64,000 nucleotides of DNA from Ooceraea biroi. Its lineage: Eukaryota > Arthropoda > Insecta > Hymenoptera > Formicidae. The notes beneath the pieces are model-generated. The model saw only the letters and a program-made list of their open reading frames with translations. It did not search any database and had not been told where the DNA came from. Shown here piece after piece: positions 25,451 to 40,000 of this stretch. The position numbers and the translations under genes were made by a program. Location: positions 4,588,001 to 4,652,000 of the forward strand of contig NC_039519.1 of the NCBI RefSeq assembly GCF_003672135.1. Direction: 5' to 3'. Numbering within the stretch: the stretch's first letter is position 1; every line of letters begins with the position of its first letter.

Positions 25451-28400
25451 TAAACATTAGCTTGTAATGAAATAATAGTTTTATAATTTATAATTTTAAT
25501 ATATTTTTAGACGATACATATTTGCAATATATTAAATGTTTTTGTATCACTGTATATATGGTTATTGATTAATTTGTTATTTTCTACTCTGATCATATCA
25601 TATATTTATTAATGTAACATTTTCTTCTCTTTCAAATAGTTTTTTAACAATTTGCAGTATACTTTCCGATAATTTCACTAGCTCGACAACTAACATTTTG
25701 TTAAAATACCAACAGAAGGTAACATTTATGAAGTAACTTATCGTATACCCTATATATTATCAACAGGACTTTATTCGGTTGGATGATAAATTTAATTAAT
25801 AGAAATATCATAAAAAAATCAAATTTTATTTATTTATACATATAACATATGCTTGCCCAAATAAGAGAAATTCTCTTGATAAATTATACCAAGGATGGAT
25901 CTAGATCTTAGTGGGCAGGATAAGAGGTATTCGGGAATAAAACACTCTCGCACACAATTAGTTTATTAAATTTCTTTATTTTATAACACAATTAAAAAAT
26001 CATATTTACCTCCGTGTGCAAATTATTCCATAACATTCTGTATATTAATTTTAATCTCCGAATGAGCATTTATAACAGTTAACTCTGATAATCTGTCTTT
26101 CTGTACCCGCTGGATCTCAAGATTTTGGGTTTTTAGGGAGGTCATTGTACGTTCGACTCCACTGTACGACGTGATTTATCGATTGTTCTTTGCATGACTC
26201 TTTTCTCTATCGAATGGCACTCGTCATCACTTCTCTTTTGTTTTAAACTTTATATTATAAAATATTATAAAAAATTAATGATATTTGTGATATAACATGA
26301 TTCAATGTGATATTAATATTAATGATATTATATTAATGACTAAATATCGTTATTCTTAATCAGTATTTTTTTATCATTCTTTATGCGTGGACAATATAAT
26401 CGCCGTTACCCGAAATGAATGAAAAGTTCTCGGCATACAATATGTTGAAATAGAGAAATTAACGAATGAAATGATAATCTATCCAGATGAGATTACAAAG
26501 TTTTTTTAGCAATTTAAGACTTCAACGATCAATTTAACATGAAATAAATCACATGTTAGCCGCCAAGAAGCGAATCCATCCATACAAAAATCTGGATTTC
26601 TAAAAGAATTGATTTATGTCCGCGTAAGGAACATTTGGACAACAAACATTTGAAATGGGCCAGGTTCGTCGGCGCAATACACAGAACACAAAAATGTAGA
26701 AAACGAGAGAAAATACCTGAGCTACTCGTGTAAAGGAAGGATGCGCAAAAGGATTCCAAAGTATGTATGCAGGTCGTATGCGGACGTTTTATTACACTTT
26801 TCATCTGCAGATTAGTCCCTTTGGAACCATCGATACTCGATTCACTTTACAACCCGTCATAAAAGTATCTATTTGGTGTTTCCGACTGGACCGACTAGAC
26901 CCAAGTAAATTGAACAAAAAGGTATCTTCCGCGGATCCCGGAGAATTCTGAAATATACGTGAGACGATGTTACCTCGATGGGTCCAATTCCGTTCGAGCT
27001 GCCGACTACCAGGATTGAAAGGCCGAGATGCACGCTTTACCTTCACATTTTTTCTTATCTTTGATGCTTTGTTTCCTTGTGTATTGTGCGAATATTAGGA
27101 CATTTTCTGCAGCCTTCGATGAATTAGAAGTTTGTCAGGTTTGGAAAAATATCGGTAGGATCTGGTGATTCAGCTACAGCTTATTTTCGTGTGATGATGA
27201 ATAAACACGTCATAATGTCGTACGCCTGAAGATTGATACATTTTTAAACTTTAAAATTTAAGAATCTGAGTTTTCTGAAATATTTATCAAATATTTTATT
27301 AGTTATAATTTCTTATAATTTTTATACTAGTATATAATTTCTAATACTATAATTTCAAGTATTATAGTTATTTATTTCAAATGTTATAATTTACAGAATT
27401 AAGGTATCACATTCGATCGAAATAACTAATAAAGTGCGATCACATATATCGAGCGAAATTCTATTCTTTTATTTTTCTCTTCTATTGATTCTATTAGCGC
27501 TTCTTAAAAAAAAGCCGCAAGTGGCGATTGTCGGCACGCTACGGTTGAATAAATTCCGTTTAAATTGCCACATGCGGTTTTATTACGTGATTGTTTATCA
27601 CTATTTGATATCTCGCGCGTAATACATAAAACATGTAACACTAAATTGCCGTTGATAATGTATTGTGGATGTGAATGGATAAAAATTATATCTTTGTCAA
27701 AAAATCTAGATTATAAAACGTTATAGGATGCGGCGCGCTGTTCCGTATAAATATATACATTTTTACATATTCATGTAGCATGCAAAAATAGGTGTAATAT
27801 ATCTCTGTCTAGACGCGTGAATAAATTTCAATCCCAATGGCTTTTTTATCACGATTGTCTTTGGCAAATAAATTCGAAGCGAATAGCAATGAAGATGTGC
27901 CGATGCAATCAGATCCCGATATCGTCACTCATCATCCACGCTCATCCGCACTATTCCGTTCAAGCAGTGATATATATTCGACGATGAAGCACGTATTGGA
28001 CCCTCGTATAATCGGCACTACAGCAATAATTGGGGTATAGATACCGTTATGCAGCAGGTCCATTAATTTCACCGCAGCGCTCATTTCTCATACCGTCGGG
28101 CGTAATCATCGGATTCAGTTGAGATTTGTAACGCATCTATTCTATATCTGTAAACAGAATTACAATATTTAGCCGCAAATAAAGCAGACTAATCGATTTT
28201 ACAAAACGATACGACAAAGTTTCTGTGCTCGACTCGTCATTTCAAAAACAATCGAAAAAAGTAAGATTTGCAAGAAAAATCGCCATTTTAAATTTGAGCT
28301 TATAAATTGAATTTTGAATTTCAGTTTATAAATGTAAGCAGTTAATAACGTAAAAACAATAATGTGCACGAAAATATTATTTTCATTTATCTTTACTCGT

Positions 28401-28968
28401 GTAACTCCTATCCGTCATCCGACGACTGAAAAGCGTATCGAATAACCATTAAACGTTTGCGATGGTCATGTTTACAGAGCGAGGGAGCTTTACGGAGGCG
28501 TCTCGCCGTCGGGAAGAAATCACCGAGTCAAGTCATGTCGCATAACCGCACAAAGTTGTTCTCGCTTCACCCCCACAGACTAGCTCGGTTGTCGAAGTGC
28601 CGGTTCGGAGGGATGAGGCATGGGGTCGGACATCGATCTGGTAGTTAACTCCATTGCTCCCCTGGGACTCGTTGCCACCTTCCCGTCTACGTTTGCCGGT
28701 ATGCGTGGATGGGGCACGGCTGCTGGGGGTTGAAACGCGAGCGCGTCTCCCCGATCCGGGACGGGGATGATACGCGCGCGCTCTTCCGCATAAAGCGCAT
28801 TACATGTTTTTACGCTTGCATTTGTGAGCGGTTTAAAACGAGACTTGTACATACCGCAATACTGAGATGATGGCAGTGAACTTTTGTCGTTCAATAATGA
28901 AGTTGCCACACCCGATTCTTATAAACTTGAGGCAATCTGTAATTGAATTTTGTTTTTATATTATAATG

Positions 28969-29025
28969 AAATTTGATATAAGAGAGTATGTTATATTTTA
29001 TAACATACTCTCTTATATCAAATTT
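28969..29025. repeat. Perfect 27-bp palindrome with 3-base loop
   Basis: Arms 28969-28995 and 28999-29025 are exact reverse complements. Degenerate repeats of the same ATAACATAC/CTCTTATA words follow to about 29100. Such a structure is typical of a small AT-rich foldback remnant. Confidence 0.65.
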
Positions 29026-32000
29026 ATGAGTATGTTATAAAATATTATAACATACCTTCTTATACAAAATATAACACACAAACTCTCTTATATAAAATAT
29101 AAAACATTATTGAAAACTTTGAATTATGTATTCTTCGAACGAAAAGGATATTTCTAGATATAAATTCTAGATATAAATAGTTACAGATATACAGTAAAAA
29201 AATATTACAATATTATTATCATGTTAAAGAGAAATACAACCTCGTGCTGGTACATGTCACCATGTCATCGATAATCACCAATAATAGTAAAAACTGAAAA
29301 GTTGCTTAAGCAGATAAAACATGTAATGATTCAATTGCCGATTTGAATAATTAGTCACACAGTATTTTACTTTTAAAAGTGCATATTTCAAGTCAAAGAC
29401 TACAGTTTTCGAAATGTAATACATACATATATATACATATTATACACATTATAGGTATTTAAATACACATATACATACATACGTACATGTATACACATGA
29501 ATACCCATATACATTATACTCTATTCGTTATGTATTCACATCGCTTTCAACTTTCAATATATTTCACGATATAACTATTTTTTTACGCTCACTTACTTTT
29601 ATTTATTTACAGTATATATATTTACTTACTGGAACTAAGAAAATAAAATTTATGGTAATTATAAAACGCGACATATTAATTTTATTATAATAAACTTCAC
29701 ATATATTGACATTATAACATTGTTATAACAAGTTATCTGAAGTGTGTTTTTGTTCATATCTCATTCATTAAGAACTCGCGTTATTTTCATGTTGACATTA
29801 TCTATTTCGATACATTTAAGGCACATATAATTCTTTTTTACCTTCGCACCTCTTTCATTTTTTCTACATTTTACATATTATGAATGTAAATTAATTCGTT
29901 GCATTTTCTTACAAAGTTTCAACTTTATTTTTGCAAAACATATAATACTTCACTTTTTAAAATATAATCTGCATTAATTTTTATATCTTTGTTACACCAA
30001 CTATGTTCTGATTAATTTCTTGATACCATCGCGAATAATGTGGAAGTTTTATTAAAAAAAAACAGATAAAAGTAAAAGTGCCAAATTAATTTACACCTAA
30101 TAAAAGACTCCAGTGTGTTACAATATTTTTATACATTACCAATATAATAACATTTCAATAATAATTTGTCTTTCACAAATTCTTAGTGACCATTTTATCG
30201 ACTAGAAGTAGTATTTAAAGTTCCTGTTGACAACATTCACCGTATGGAAGCTTATTATTTTGCAAATTTAATGTTTGTAAATTTAAACTAATCACCAATG
30301 TGTAAAAAATTCGTTCAAAACAATGGATAAAGTGTTAAAAGCGTGTCGATTCGACTGCTATACATGAACGCTATTATTATTTCTGCATAGAGAAATTGTG
30401 TTTGTATAAAACTAAGAGCTGTGCATTAATATATGACGAACATTTAGATGTTAGCAACTGAAATAGCATGATGTTCTGTAAAAGTTATGTCAATATCTCT
30501 CACATGTATTGGGGTAATATCGATGGAAAAGTAAACTGATCCAGTAAACTGATGCAAATTGCTCGAATTTTCGAATATCGAACTAAATGTTGGATTAAGT
30601 TAGATAAAGACTCTATTGATATCTATGATTATAAAGAAATCGAGATATACATTCGTCACATCAGAATATGTGATAATAATGTAAATAAATAATCTCTTAA
30701 CATCGTTACTCTATGGTCAGTGAGCATAATCATGATCAGTACACATACATACATATATACATACAACTTTATACATTTTCTGCTCAATATAAAACGATTT
30801 ATATAAGCAGTATGTATAAATCAGGGTTTCAAAGACGGTTCTTAGGCATTTTTGATAAAAATGTTGTTTCATGTATGCATTAAAAATTTTACGCTGCAAA
30901 AACTTGAAATCTACAAAAGTTGATGATTTATACAAAATTGATTTATAGAAAATATAAAAATACAGATATGTTGCCCCTGTACACAATGGTAAGAAGCTTT
31001 TCTGTCTGCAAACAGAATAATCTTCGTTATTTTCTATGATTATAACAATAGAGCAGAAAATATATTAATATAAGATAATTATTAGGAACAAGATATACTA
31101 AAGGCACCGAATTTACACATCTTATCTTACCGACAAATATTATTGCGATAATTGTTACAAATTATCGCAATAAAATTCTTTTTATAAGAGATTATTTGTG
31201 GACTAAAATACAATAAATTAATTTTTCAGTTAAGGTCTAAACTAAGATTTACCAAAGATCTTTTGCAACACAATATATATAACAAGCAAAATGAGATAAT
31301 AGTACGTTGTTAAATTGACGTATAAGAAACGATTCACAGAAGAAATGGAATGAACACTATCTGCATCGGCGTTATGATATACTTTGACTCATGCTGGGAA
31401 ACTGTAGAGAGACGAAAAATTAAATCTCTAACAATGTGATTGTTGGACTCCAACAATATTAAGTTACTTAATACAAATTTTCAAAATTTGAATTAAATTA
31501 TATTAAGTTAAATTATTTAAATTATTAACTTAATAAAAAAAATTATGAAAAAATTGATATGACCGGATCTTCCGGTCAAGCTAAACATAGTTCAATGATT
31601 TGTGGCGATATAGTAATGGAGCATCTTATTAATTTTTGACATTAAAATGTATCAATCGTTCACTGAAATTTAATAATACAGTGTACGATCAAAAGTTTCG
31701 AGCCAGACAGATTTTTTCTCATATTGGGAATTTATAATACGGAAAATAAAACAAAAAGTGATTAACTAAAGAAAATATTGAAAAGAAGAGTAATATTTAA
31801 TATTCTTTATTTGGTAGCTATTCCCTTAGAAATAATTGCACGTTACTAGAAAAAGATATGGTATAAAAGAAAACATGCAAAGAAGCGAAAAACTATTACA
31901 GTAATATTAGGCAAATGTACTATTTATTTGAACTATCTCTATTATCTTAATGCGTGCAGTGTAATTACATTACTAATAATAGAACAAACAAACTCAAAGA

Positions 32001-33360
32001 TTCCCGATGAGCTTTTTAATTGGTGCCTATACATATTAAATACATATATACATATGTAACTTCAATGTACAAAACCTTAAATTAATAACAACAAAGGGAT
32101 AACTAAATCTAATGATTACTACCTACCAATATTACTTCTGCTAGTAAGTTCTACGATCTCACATCCTTATTCGGAATCCCGAACAATCCGAACGTGAGCA
32201 GCACAATGCTGTTTTTGTAGCTAAAATGGAAAGGATGAGGAGGTGGTCTCCAATTTATGGATGAATCAAGTTAGAGTATTTGGCTGGAAAGATTATTTTC
32301 TTGTTAGTCTTAAGATGTGGAAAGCTCATACCTTAAACCAGGGATTCTCAATTTCATTAGTGCTCGAAAATGTTAATATCGGTATTAACGGTAGTAAATA
32401 TATGACTTAACGAGATCGAATTGCATGTTATTAGAAACATATATACTACTAATATGTATACTAAAAAATAAAATATGCAGAAAAAAACGAAAAGTTGGGA
32501 AAATTTTGCAATTCTACATCAAAAATATTCACATGGCTTTTGGTTTAGACAAAATCAGATTTTCTTAAATTAGAAATATGTTGTTTCTAATTTAATTAGT
32601 TGAACACTAAACCTACCGACAATTTATATATACCTGTTTCTATCGAATATTATCAATATATGTAGGGAACAAAAGAGAATGAGATTTGACCGTGGTAGGT
32701 TTAGTTACAGTTATCATCATTTTTGCCTGATAGATCTCATATAGCACAGAAGGACATCGTAGGGATGTCCACAGGATGTACAAAACTATTATATTAATAT
32801 ATGGGATATTAAATGTATTGATTTTGTTTTTGAATTTAATTATTTCAATTTGTATTATATGTTCTGGGCAGCTTGTTATCATCGTAAATAATATGATGGT
32901 TTTATCAGAAATCTAAAATTAAAAGTCTAAAATAAACTAGTACAATTTCAACATTCAAGTAATATTAGCTTTAGACAAATTAGTTTTTTGTTAAGCCGAA
33001 ACTGATACAAAAGATTTCAGTTTAATCAAAATATTTTAATCACGTTTGCCTAATAATATTACCTTGATTCTTTTATTACCTTGATTTTTCTGCACAGTTC
33101 ATTTTCTAGTATGCTATTTAGTATATTAGTTTTTATGTATGCATGCATACTTTTTCTAATACATGCACATGCAACATACAACATACAAATATATCTCGTC
33201 AAGTCATATAATTATATTTACTATTTTATTATATCTTATATATGTAATATAATTAAGCAATTAAAATTAAACTGTTTATATTACTGATATGAATCTCATG
33301 CACTGAAATTTTAAGTAATCTAAAAAGAAATCAATTTGCTTTACTTAATCTCTCTCTTAC

Positions 33361-33410
33361 GTGCATGCGTGCGTGCGTGCGTGCATATGTGTGTGTGCGT
33401 GCGTGTGTGT
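33361..33410. repeat. GCGT/GT microsatellite
   Basis: Alternating GCGT and GT units form an imperfect purine-pyrimidine tract. No other content is seen. Confidence 0.7.
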
Positions 33411-34057
33411 CTAATTTAATGACAGTAATTAATCTAATTATATTACCGAATCTAAAAGTTAATTTACTATTGCATTATAAAATGTGAATTACTTCAAAAT
33501 TTTTTAAATTTTTTTATCAAAATAATATATTTGGTAATTAAAATAAACAGAAAATATTTCATCATATTTAGTAACCAAATATATTTAATTACTTAGATTA
33601 ATTAATGTATCAATTATTTCAAATGTTTTTTAATTTTATGTATTTGTTAGTTTAAAGTAAATTTAAATGATTACCCCAGTTTAAGGACTGAAATCTGAAA
33701 AAATTGTGCTGAAAATAAAAAATGAGTAATGACGGTGAATGTGGAATTATATACAAATTATATACAATAGACACACGCATGCAGATACTGTTACAAGTGT
33801 AACTCGAGGAAGTTAATGAGATCAAGTGACAATTCATCGAGTTTACGTTTGCAGTGGATGTTCAATTGTCGGATCCTTTTTCACAACTCATTTGGGCGCC
33901 GCATGCATCACAACGTACTATATCTCATTATGTAATTAAATCAGATTTTGTGCGCTGATATTGACATTGCACATGATTATTTAAATGCAAATAACAACAG
34001 ACTTCTGCAGATTTCAGGGTCAGAAAAATGCTTCAGTCAGTGGTAAAATAAAGATGT

Positions 34058-37000
34058 CTAACTTACAGTACTAGGTATCAATTCCGGAGGTGCGAAGGTT
34101 GGACATGCATTTCTTATAGAAAGATGCGAGGTGTTGGTAGAACTTCTACAAAGGGCCTGATGAAGATGGCTTGACGGTACCAACGGCGCAGCAAGCTGCA
34201 TGGAAGAGGAGGTGCTGTCATTGGTATGTATCAGACCGCCCAGCATCCCTCCCATTCCTCCCGGGACACCCGGAAAACTCGTCGCCGCCTCCGCTCTTCC
34301 TTCTAAGGGCGTTGTTTGGTGTCTCGTTATTTGCTCCTCTCGCCTTTTCAGTATTTTCCGCTCTTTTGCTCGTCGATTCTGGAACCATATCTTCACCTGT
34401 AATGTTTCAAGGGATCATTAGTTAAGTACGGTCGTCTTGCCTTTCTTCGTGATTATTGATTAAATCCAGCTGCCATATTGACGAACACATTTTTTAATTT
34501 TGTTATCAGTGAAAACGTACAATCTTATTCGTATTAGATGAAAAACGTAATCCATTTGTTGGGATTGTTATTGTGAAACATACCCGTAGCATTACATGAA
34601 AACCACATAGATTTTTTGAGTGATTTTATGTAATTTGTACATCTATTAAAGATATATACAAAACATGGAACAAAATTTTAAAAATACGATGCACTAATTC
34701 AAATTGGGAATTAATCGGATCAGCGTGTGCTCGAATAAAATATATTTATACATTTTTCAAGCTTTACTTAAAAAATAGTTTAATTGTAATTACTACTGGC
34801 GACAGTACACATGTATCTACTATCACAGAAAATATATAAATTATTATACAGGGTGTCCCGGGTTTTAACCGACAAACTGCGGGAGCATATTCTACCAGTG
34901 GAAATAAGAAAAAATTCTTATATCGAGTTTGCTTAGAAATGCTTTATTACAAAGTTATAAACCAATATTGAAAAGAAATATGAGATAAGTAACAATGGAA
35001 CATAGTGTAGAATTTGCAAGGTCGAAGATGTTTATGTTACGTGTATTCACATGTATTCATGTTCACTATGTTGAAACGATTCGGTATGATTGTTACTTTC
35101 ACAACAGTAGCTGTTAGATTTCAATCGTCGTGTCAACTAGCAATTACTATCAGAATGCCAAAAGTGTTTTCAAATGAGGAATACACCGATATTCATTTCG
35201 TGTACGGATTCTGTGAGGGAAATGCACGAGCTGCCGTACGAGAGTATCAACGCAGATTTCCTAACAGGAGAGTACCAGATAGATTTAAAGCAACGAATTA
35301 CTAATTCAGTTACTGAGATGCAACCAAATTTTCAGGAATGTCGTACCGTAACAAATTCTGTACTACGTCGATGTCTAGCTTGTATCGATGCGCAAGGACA
35401 ACATTTTGAAATGCGTCACTAAATCATTGCGTAGATAATTTTTATTTTTGTGAAAAAATCCGTTGTTACTTGTCTCATATTTCTTTTCAATATTGGTTTA
35501 TAACTTTGTAATAAAGCATTTCTAAGCAAACTCGATATAAGAATTTTTTCTTATTTCCACTAGTAGAATATGCTCCCGCAGTTTGTCGGTTAAAACCCGG
35601 GACACCCTGTATATTGCGAGGATAGTGTACAAGAAGCTATTAGAGTGTGAAATCTGTCCAACGTACTTGACGTTCCGTCAATTGGAGTAACTCTGCAATC
35701 TCCGCTTTGCGTTTGATTGTGATGTAACGATTGGAAGAAAGGAACTCTTTTTCGAGTTCCAGCCTTTGATAATCCGAATAGACCACTCGGTATTTGTCTT
35801 TCGTACGGGTCTTCCCTGAAGAAAAAGAAGAAGATAAGGGTTATTACGTGGTTAATATCTATCACACTGATTCCCTTGTCAATAGCACATTAAAGAGATA
35901 AGAGATTTTCAGCGAGCGCGTACATCGCGTGGCGACATTAACAAAGTAAAATAAAGGAACAAGGTTTCGGCACTAGTTTCATTTGCTCAAGAAACGTAGG
36001 AGATGCTTCAGCTGTACAATTCGCTTCAGTTGTTGAACAAAAAGCTCTACATCTGAAACAAAAACCTACTTAATTCCGTAATTACAAATAACATGCAAGA
36101 ACGTTTCTCATAATTCAGTACATTGAAGCAAAGCAATTGCTTAAAATTGGATCTGCTTATGCTCGATACGTTTATACAGAATATATAATAACAGTAACAG
36201 CAATATAATAACGAAAAGCTCTTACCGTCATCAATCAAGTGATTTTCTTAATCCTAATAATTATTAAACAAAAGAAGCGAACGCATACACAAGCTTGAAG
36301 CGACGGCGAATGCATCTACATTTCGGAACGAATAGCGCGAGGCGCGATTACTTCTTCAGAGAAGAAGAATCGCGGAGTGGCAAGGTACGGCAAAGAGAAC
36401 GGCAAAAAGAAGAAGTACGGCAATCGCACGGTGTGAATGCGGTTCTTACGACGTGGCGTCCGTGGCGGTACACAAGCACAAAATACAGAATGATGAGGGG
36501 GGGGGGGGAGAGAGAGAAAAAGAAAGAGAGAGCGAGAGAGGAATGGAAAACAGGGACGGGTACAGCAGGAGATCGCTCGGGAGAGAGGGACACGATTAGA
36601 TAAGGCCTCGCCGGCGAGATCAAAGGCGTGCACGTTAATCCACCACTCCTCGATAAGGGAACCTCGAGGCCTTCGTGACATCACGAATAAGCAGCGACCT
36701 TAGATTTTTCGACGGTACACATGGGTGGGATCCAGCATGGCTGGCACCGAGCCAGGAGGATATCCTTGTGGCAAGGATGCGCGAAGGAGAAATGACAGAG
36801 CTCCGTAAACGTGGAGCTGAATCGTAACGAACGAACAGAATCCTTTTTTCATGAAATATTGGATATCTAATCTTTGAGATCTGCGAATCGCTCGAGCATT
36901 TTATCCGTTTGACTTTTCTCTTTTATGTGCCGTTCCTCTGACAAAGATATTGTATCAAGCTCAACGATCGTGAGAGATGTGAAATATTTTTGACTTTAAA

Positions 37001-40000
37001 ACGGAAATAGCGATTACGAAGAGGAATTCTTACAGTTAATTTTATAATTGCACTTTTCATGAGATCGCACCCACAGAAAAGATTTCTGGACTTAATGCTA
37101 TTACTCTTTAATCCATCATAAAATAAGATCGCTATAGCGACAATCATATTTATTATTGAAAAGGAGCATATTTTAATCTTGAATAGAAAATTATAAAATC
37201 TAGATTAAAATAATCTTGGTGCTATCTCATTAATTTTCTTAGAAGGATTTAGATAAAAATTTGTAGCAAGTTCAAAATATTCTTGATTTCAGAATATTGT
37301 GAGATCTAAAAGACATCTTATTCTATTCTTGTAAGAGAATTTGTGGAATCTGCACAAAACGGCCAATATTTATGTGTTGCAATCGAAAATCGGGAAAGTG
37401 TTTCTGTTATTTACAATGAATAAGTGGAAATGTCTTATCTCGAATCTTATTTCTCAAGTAAGTATATTGTATATACTTACATTTCCATATCTTTTAATAT
37501 TTCTTGCATTGTAAATAACAGAAACACTTTCCCGATTTTCGATTGCAACACATAAATATTGGCCGTTTTATCGGAATAAAGGACGCAGAAGCGCCGAGTC
37601 GACGAGCGACTGTGAGAAAATGATGCGTCGACATGGACAAAGCCTACTATAAAGTGGCGCTAATATCAAATTATTCTACATAGAAGAATATATAAGCATA
37701 AATTTGTACATGTTACTCTTGTCTCAAGACAGTAAGACAGTGTTATTTAATTCGAGAGAGAAGAATAGAAATTACTGATTTAAATTAAAAATTGTTTTAT
37801 TTTCATATTTTTTATACTTGTAATACGATTAAATTAGTCAAGAATATTTTTCGTCTTGTTATCAGAAATCCTTTCTGAGGGTGCGGTCTTCATTGTTTTT
37901 CGTCTGATTGACCATTGCGCTGAGAATCGTTAATCGTAAACTGTAAATTGAGAAATCAGAATTTCTTGACGATGCATTAAAGTGCAAAAATGTTACGTTC
38001 ATTGGAAACATGTAAAATGAGAGCTTCATGTAAAATCTTTTATATGCGTTCCACGCATTTGCAAATTAAAGCAACGTTTATTTTCCCAAATAGAATTTGT
38101 AAATATAGTATAGAAAATCACGAGTTTTTTTAAGAAGATGCATATCTTAAGTAGCGAATTTTATGCAATTAGCATATTTTACTTTTATACATATTAATGT
38201 TTAAATTTTACATGCCTTAATACGGGAGCGTACTTCCTGTTATTCGTGAGAATGTATATCGATTAATTTTATATTCGTATTTATATCGATTTGTAAGATA
38301 TAACATGACTATAGACAGAATTCGTATGAAATAATTTCAACAATCAGAGTCCCAAGAATTAGGCGGTGTATACTAACGTATACACTCACCTATGTACTCA
38401 TATATTCACAGCGCGCAACCACTGTTAAATCTGTATAATCTGTTCAAATAATGAAGCAATATATTATACGAACCGTTGGGTTCCGACTTTTCACCTACTC
38501 AGATTGAGATCGATCGTTATCACGTACTTTCAGCTCTTCATATCTATGATAATACTTGAATCACATCTTTACTGTATCCTCTATGTGACGCGCTATATAA
38601 TAAACCGACACGTCTGCTGCCGATCATTACTCGATCACTACTAATCTGCCGTTGGTTTCGGTGAGATTACGTGGCTCCAGCTTCGAAACGTAAGTTTTTG
38701 CAATTATTGTTATTCGATCGTGTAAGCTATCACAACAGCAATAGAAAGAAGGAACAATGTGATTTAACGAGATTTACTATTTTGCTCTAAGACGTGTCAA
38801 CTTTGGTAATAATATTCAAGTATGTTCAAATGATATTCTAGCCGGAATAATATTATGTAACAATGTTAAAAGCAAAGGAGTACCTAATAATAATCGGGCG
38901 TGCAAGAGCTTTCTCTCGATTTTCTCACGGATAGAAGTTTCCCGTGTGCGACAAATTTCCTGCTCGCAACGATCGATTTAATTGCTTCACTATTGCGTAA
39001 TGACTTGTGTAAATCTCTGTTATATAAACAAGATGTAACATGAGATAAACGAAAAATAAATATTAGGCACTGGTCGCGCTATAGTTTTGTCAATATGTTG
39101 TCGCGCAGTATAGCCCGGATTTTTCCCTTTCTTTCTCGCTTTTTTTTGTCACGTTGCGTATTTAAGTGTGCAAATATTTGACGCGTTAACGGCAAATGTG
39201 TCGCGCAACCTGATGCACGTAAACAAACATGGAACATCCTTAAACCTTATCAAAAGGCAGACTCTTTATCTCTGACGATTGTAATCGAATCAAAAAAATT
39301 CCAAATTGTGTGTGTGGTATCAGCCTTAATTGTGATGGGCTCCACCGTATATGTGTGACGAGAATTCATTGCACCACACTTGCAAAGATAATTTCGCGAT
39401 TCCGAATCAGTTTTTATCGCGAGCCACAAGAATTTGCATCGTTCATTATATGCAGTATTGAGAATTGAGTGAATAAGGTGCGTTTTTTACATGCGGAAAT
39501 AATATTATACCATACCTACATTAAATTTCATTTTACAAATTACATAATAAATATTGTGTAATAACAAAAAATTAATTCATGAATAAAATCAATGTCTGAT
39601 TAAGTATGAAACAAATCAAACTAGACGTAACAGCTTAGGAGATTGTGACAGTGTAATATTAATCCTCTCGATTAAAAAAAAATTGACTAGAAATTGGAAA
39701 TAAATGCATTTAATATACCTATCATATTTTAAGTACATAAAAGAAATATAAAATATATTATTATTCGTAAAAAGTAAAAGCGCTTTAATATTACAAATAA
39801 TTCACCTTTTTATTGTAATAACGTTCGAACTTCGGAAAGACTTAAGAAATCGACGTTTCTCGAAACTTTCATCGTTAACTAGGCAACTTTGTTGCGACTT
39901 CGAGTTAAACTTTTTTACACTTGGCGGAGTTCGTCGGCAATTCTCCGATGGTTTGTACCGTGTATAAAGCTGTTATTTGAAGGGGCGAGCTGTCCGTTTT

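Larger units (their letters stand above)
25451..34057. other. Long AT-rich intergenic stretch with one GC-rich island
   Basis: No gene could be supported. A GC-rich island at about 28450-28800 carries overlapping short ORFs (for example 28620-28733 plus, 37 codons) and may be an unlinked promoter or exon. It shares a 19-base identity with the island at 40614. A GT/GCGT microsatellite lies at about 33361-33410. The segment below 34058 could contain the caudal 3' UTR or an unrecognised last exon. Confidence 0.4.

Noticed and set aside
36295..36684. ORFs on both strands around the polypurine tract
   Set aside because: Low-complexity GA/CT composition explains the lack of stop codons.
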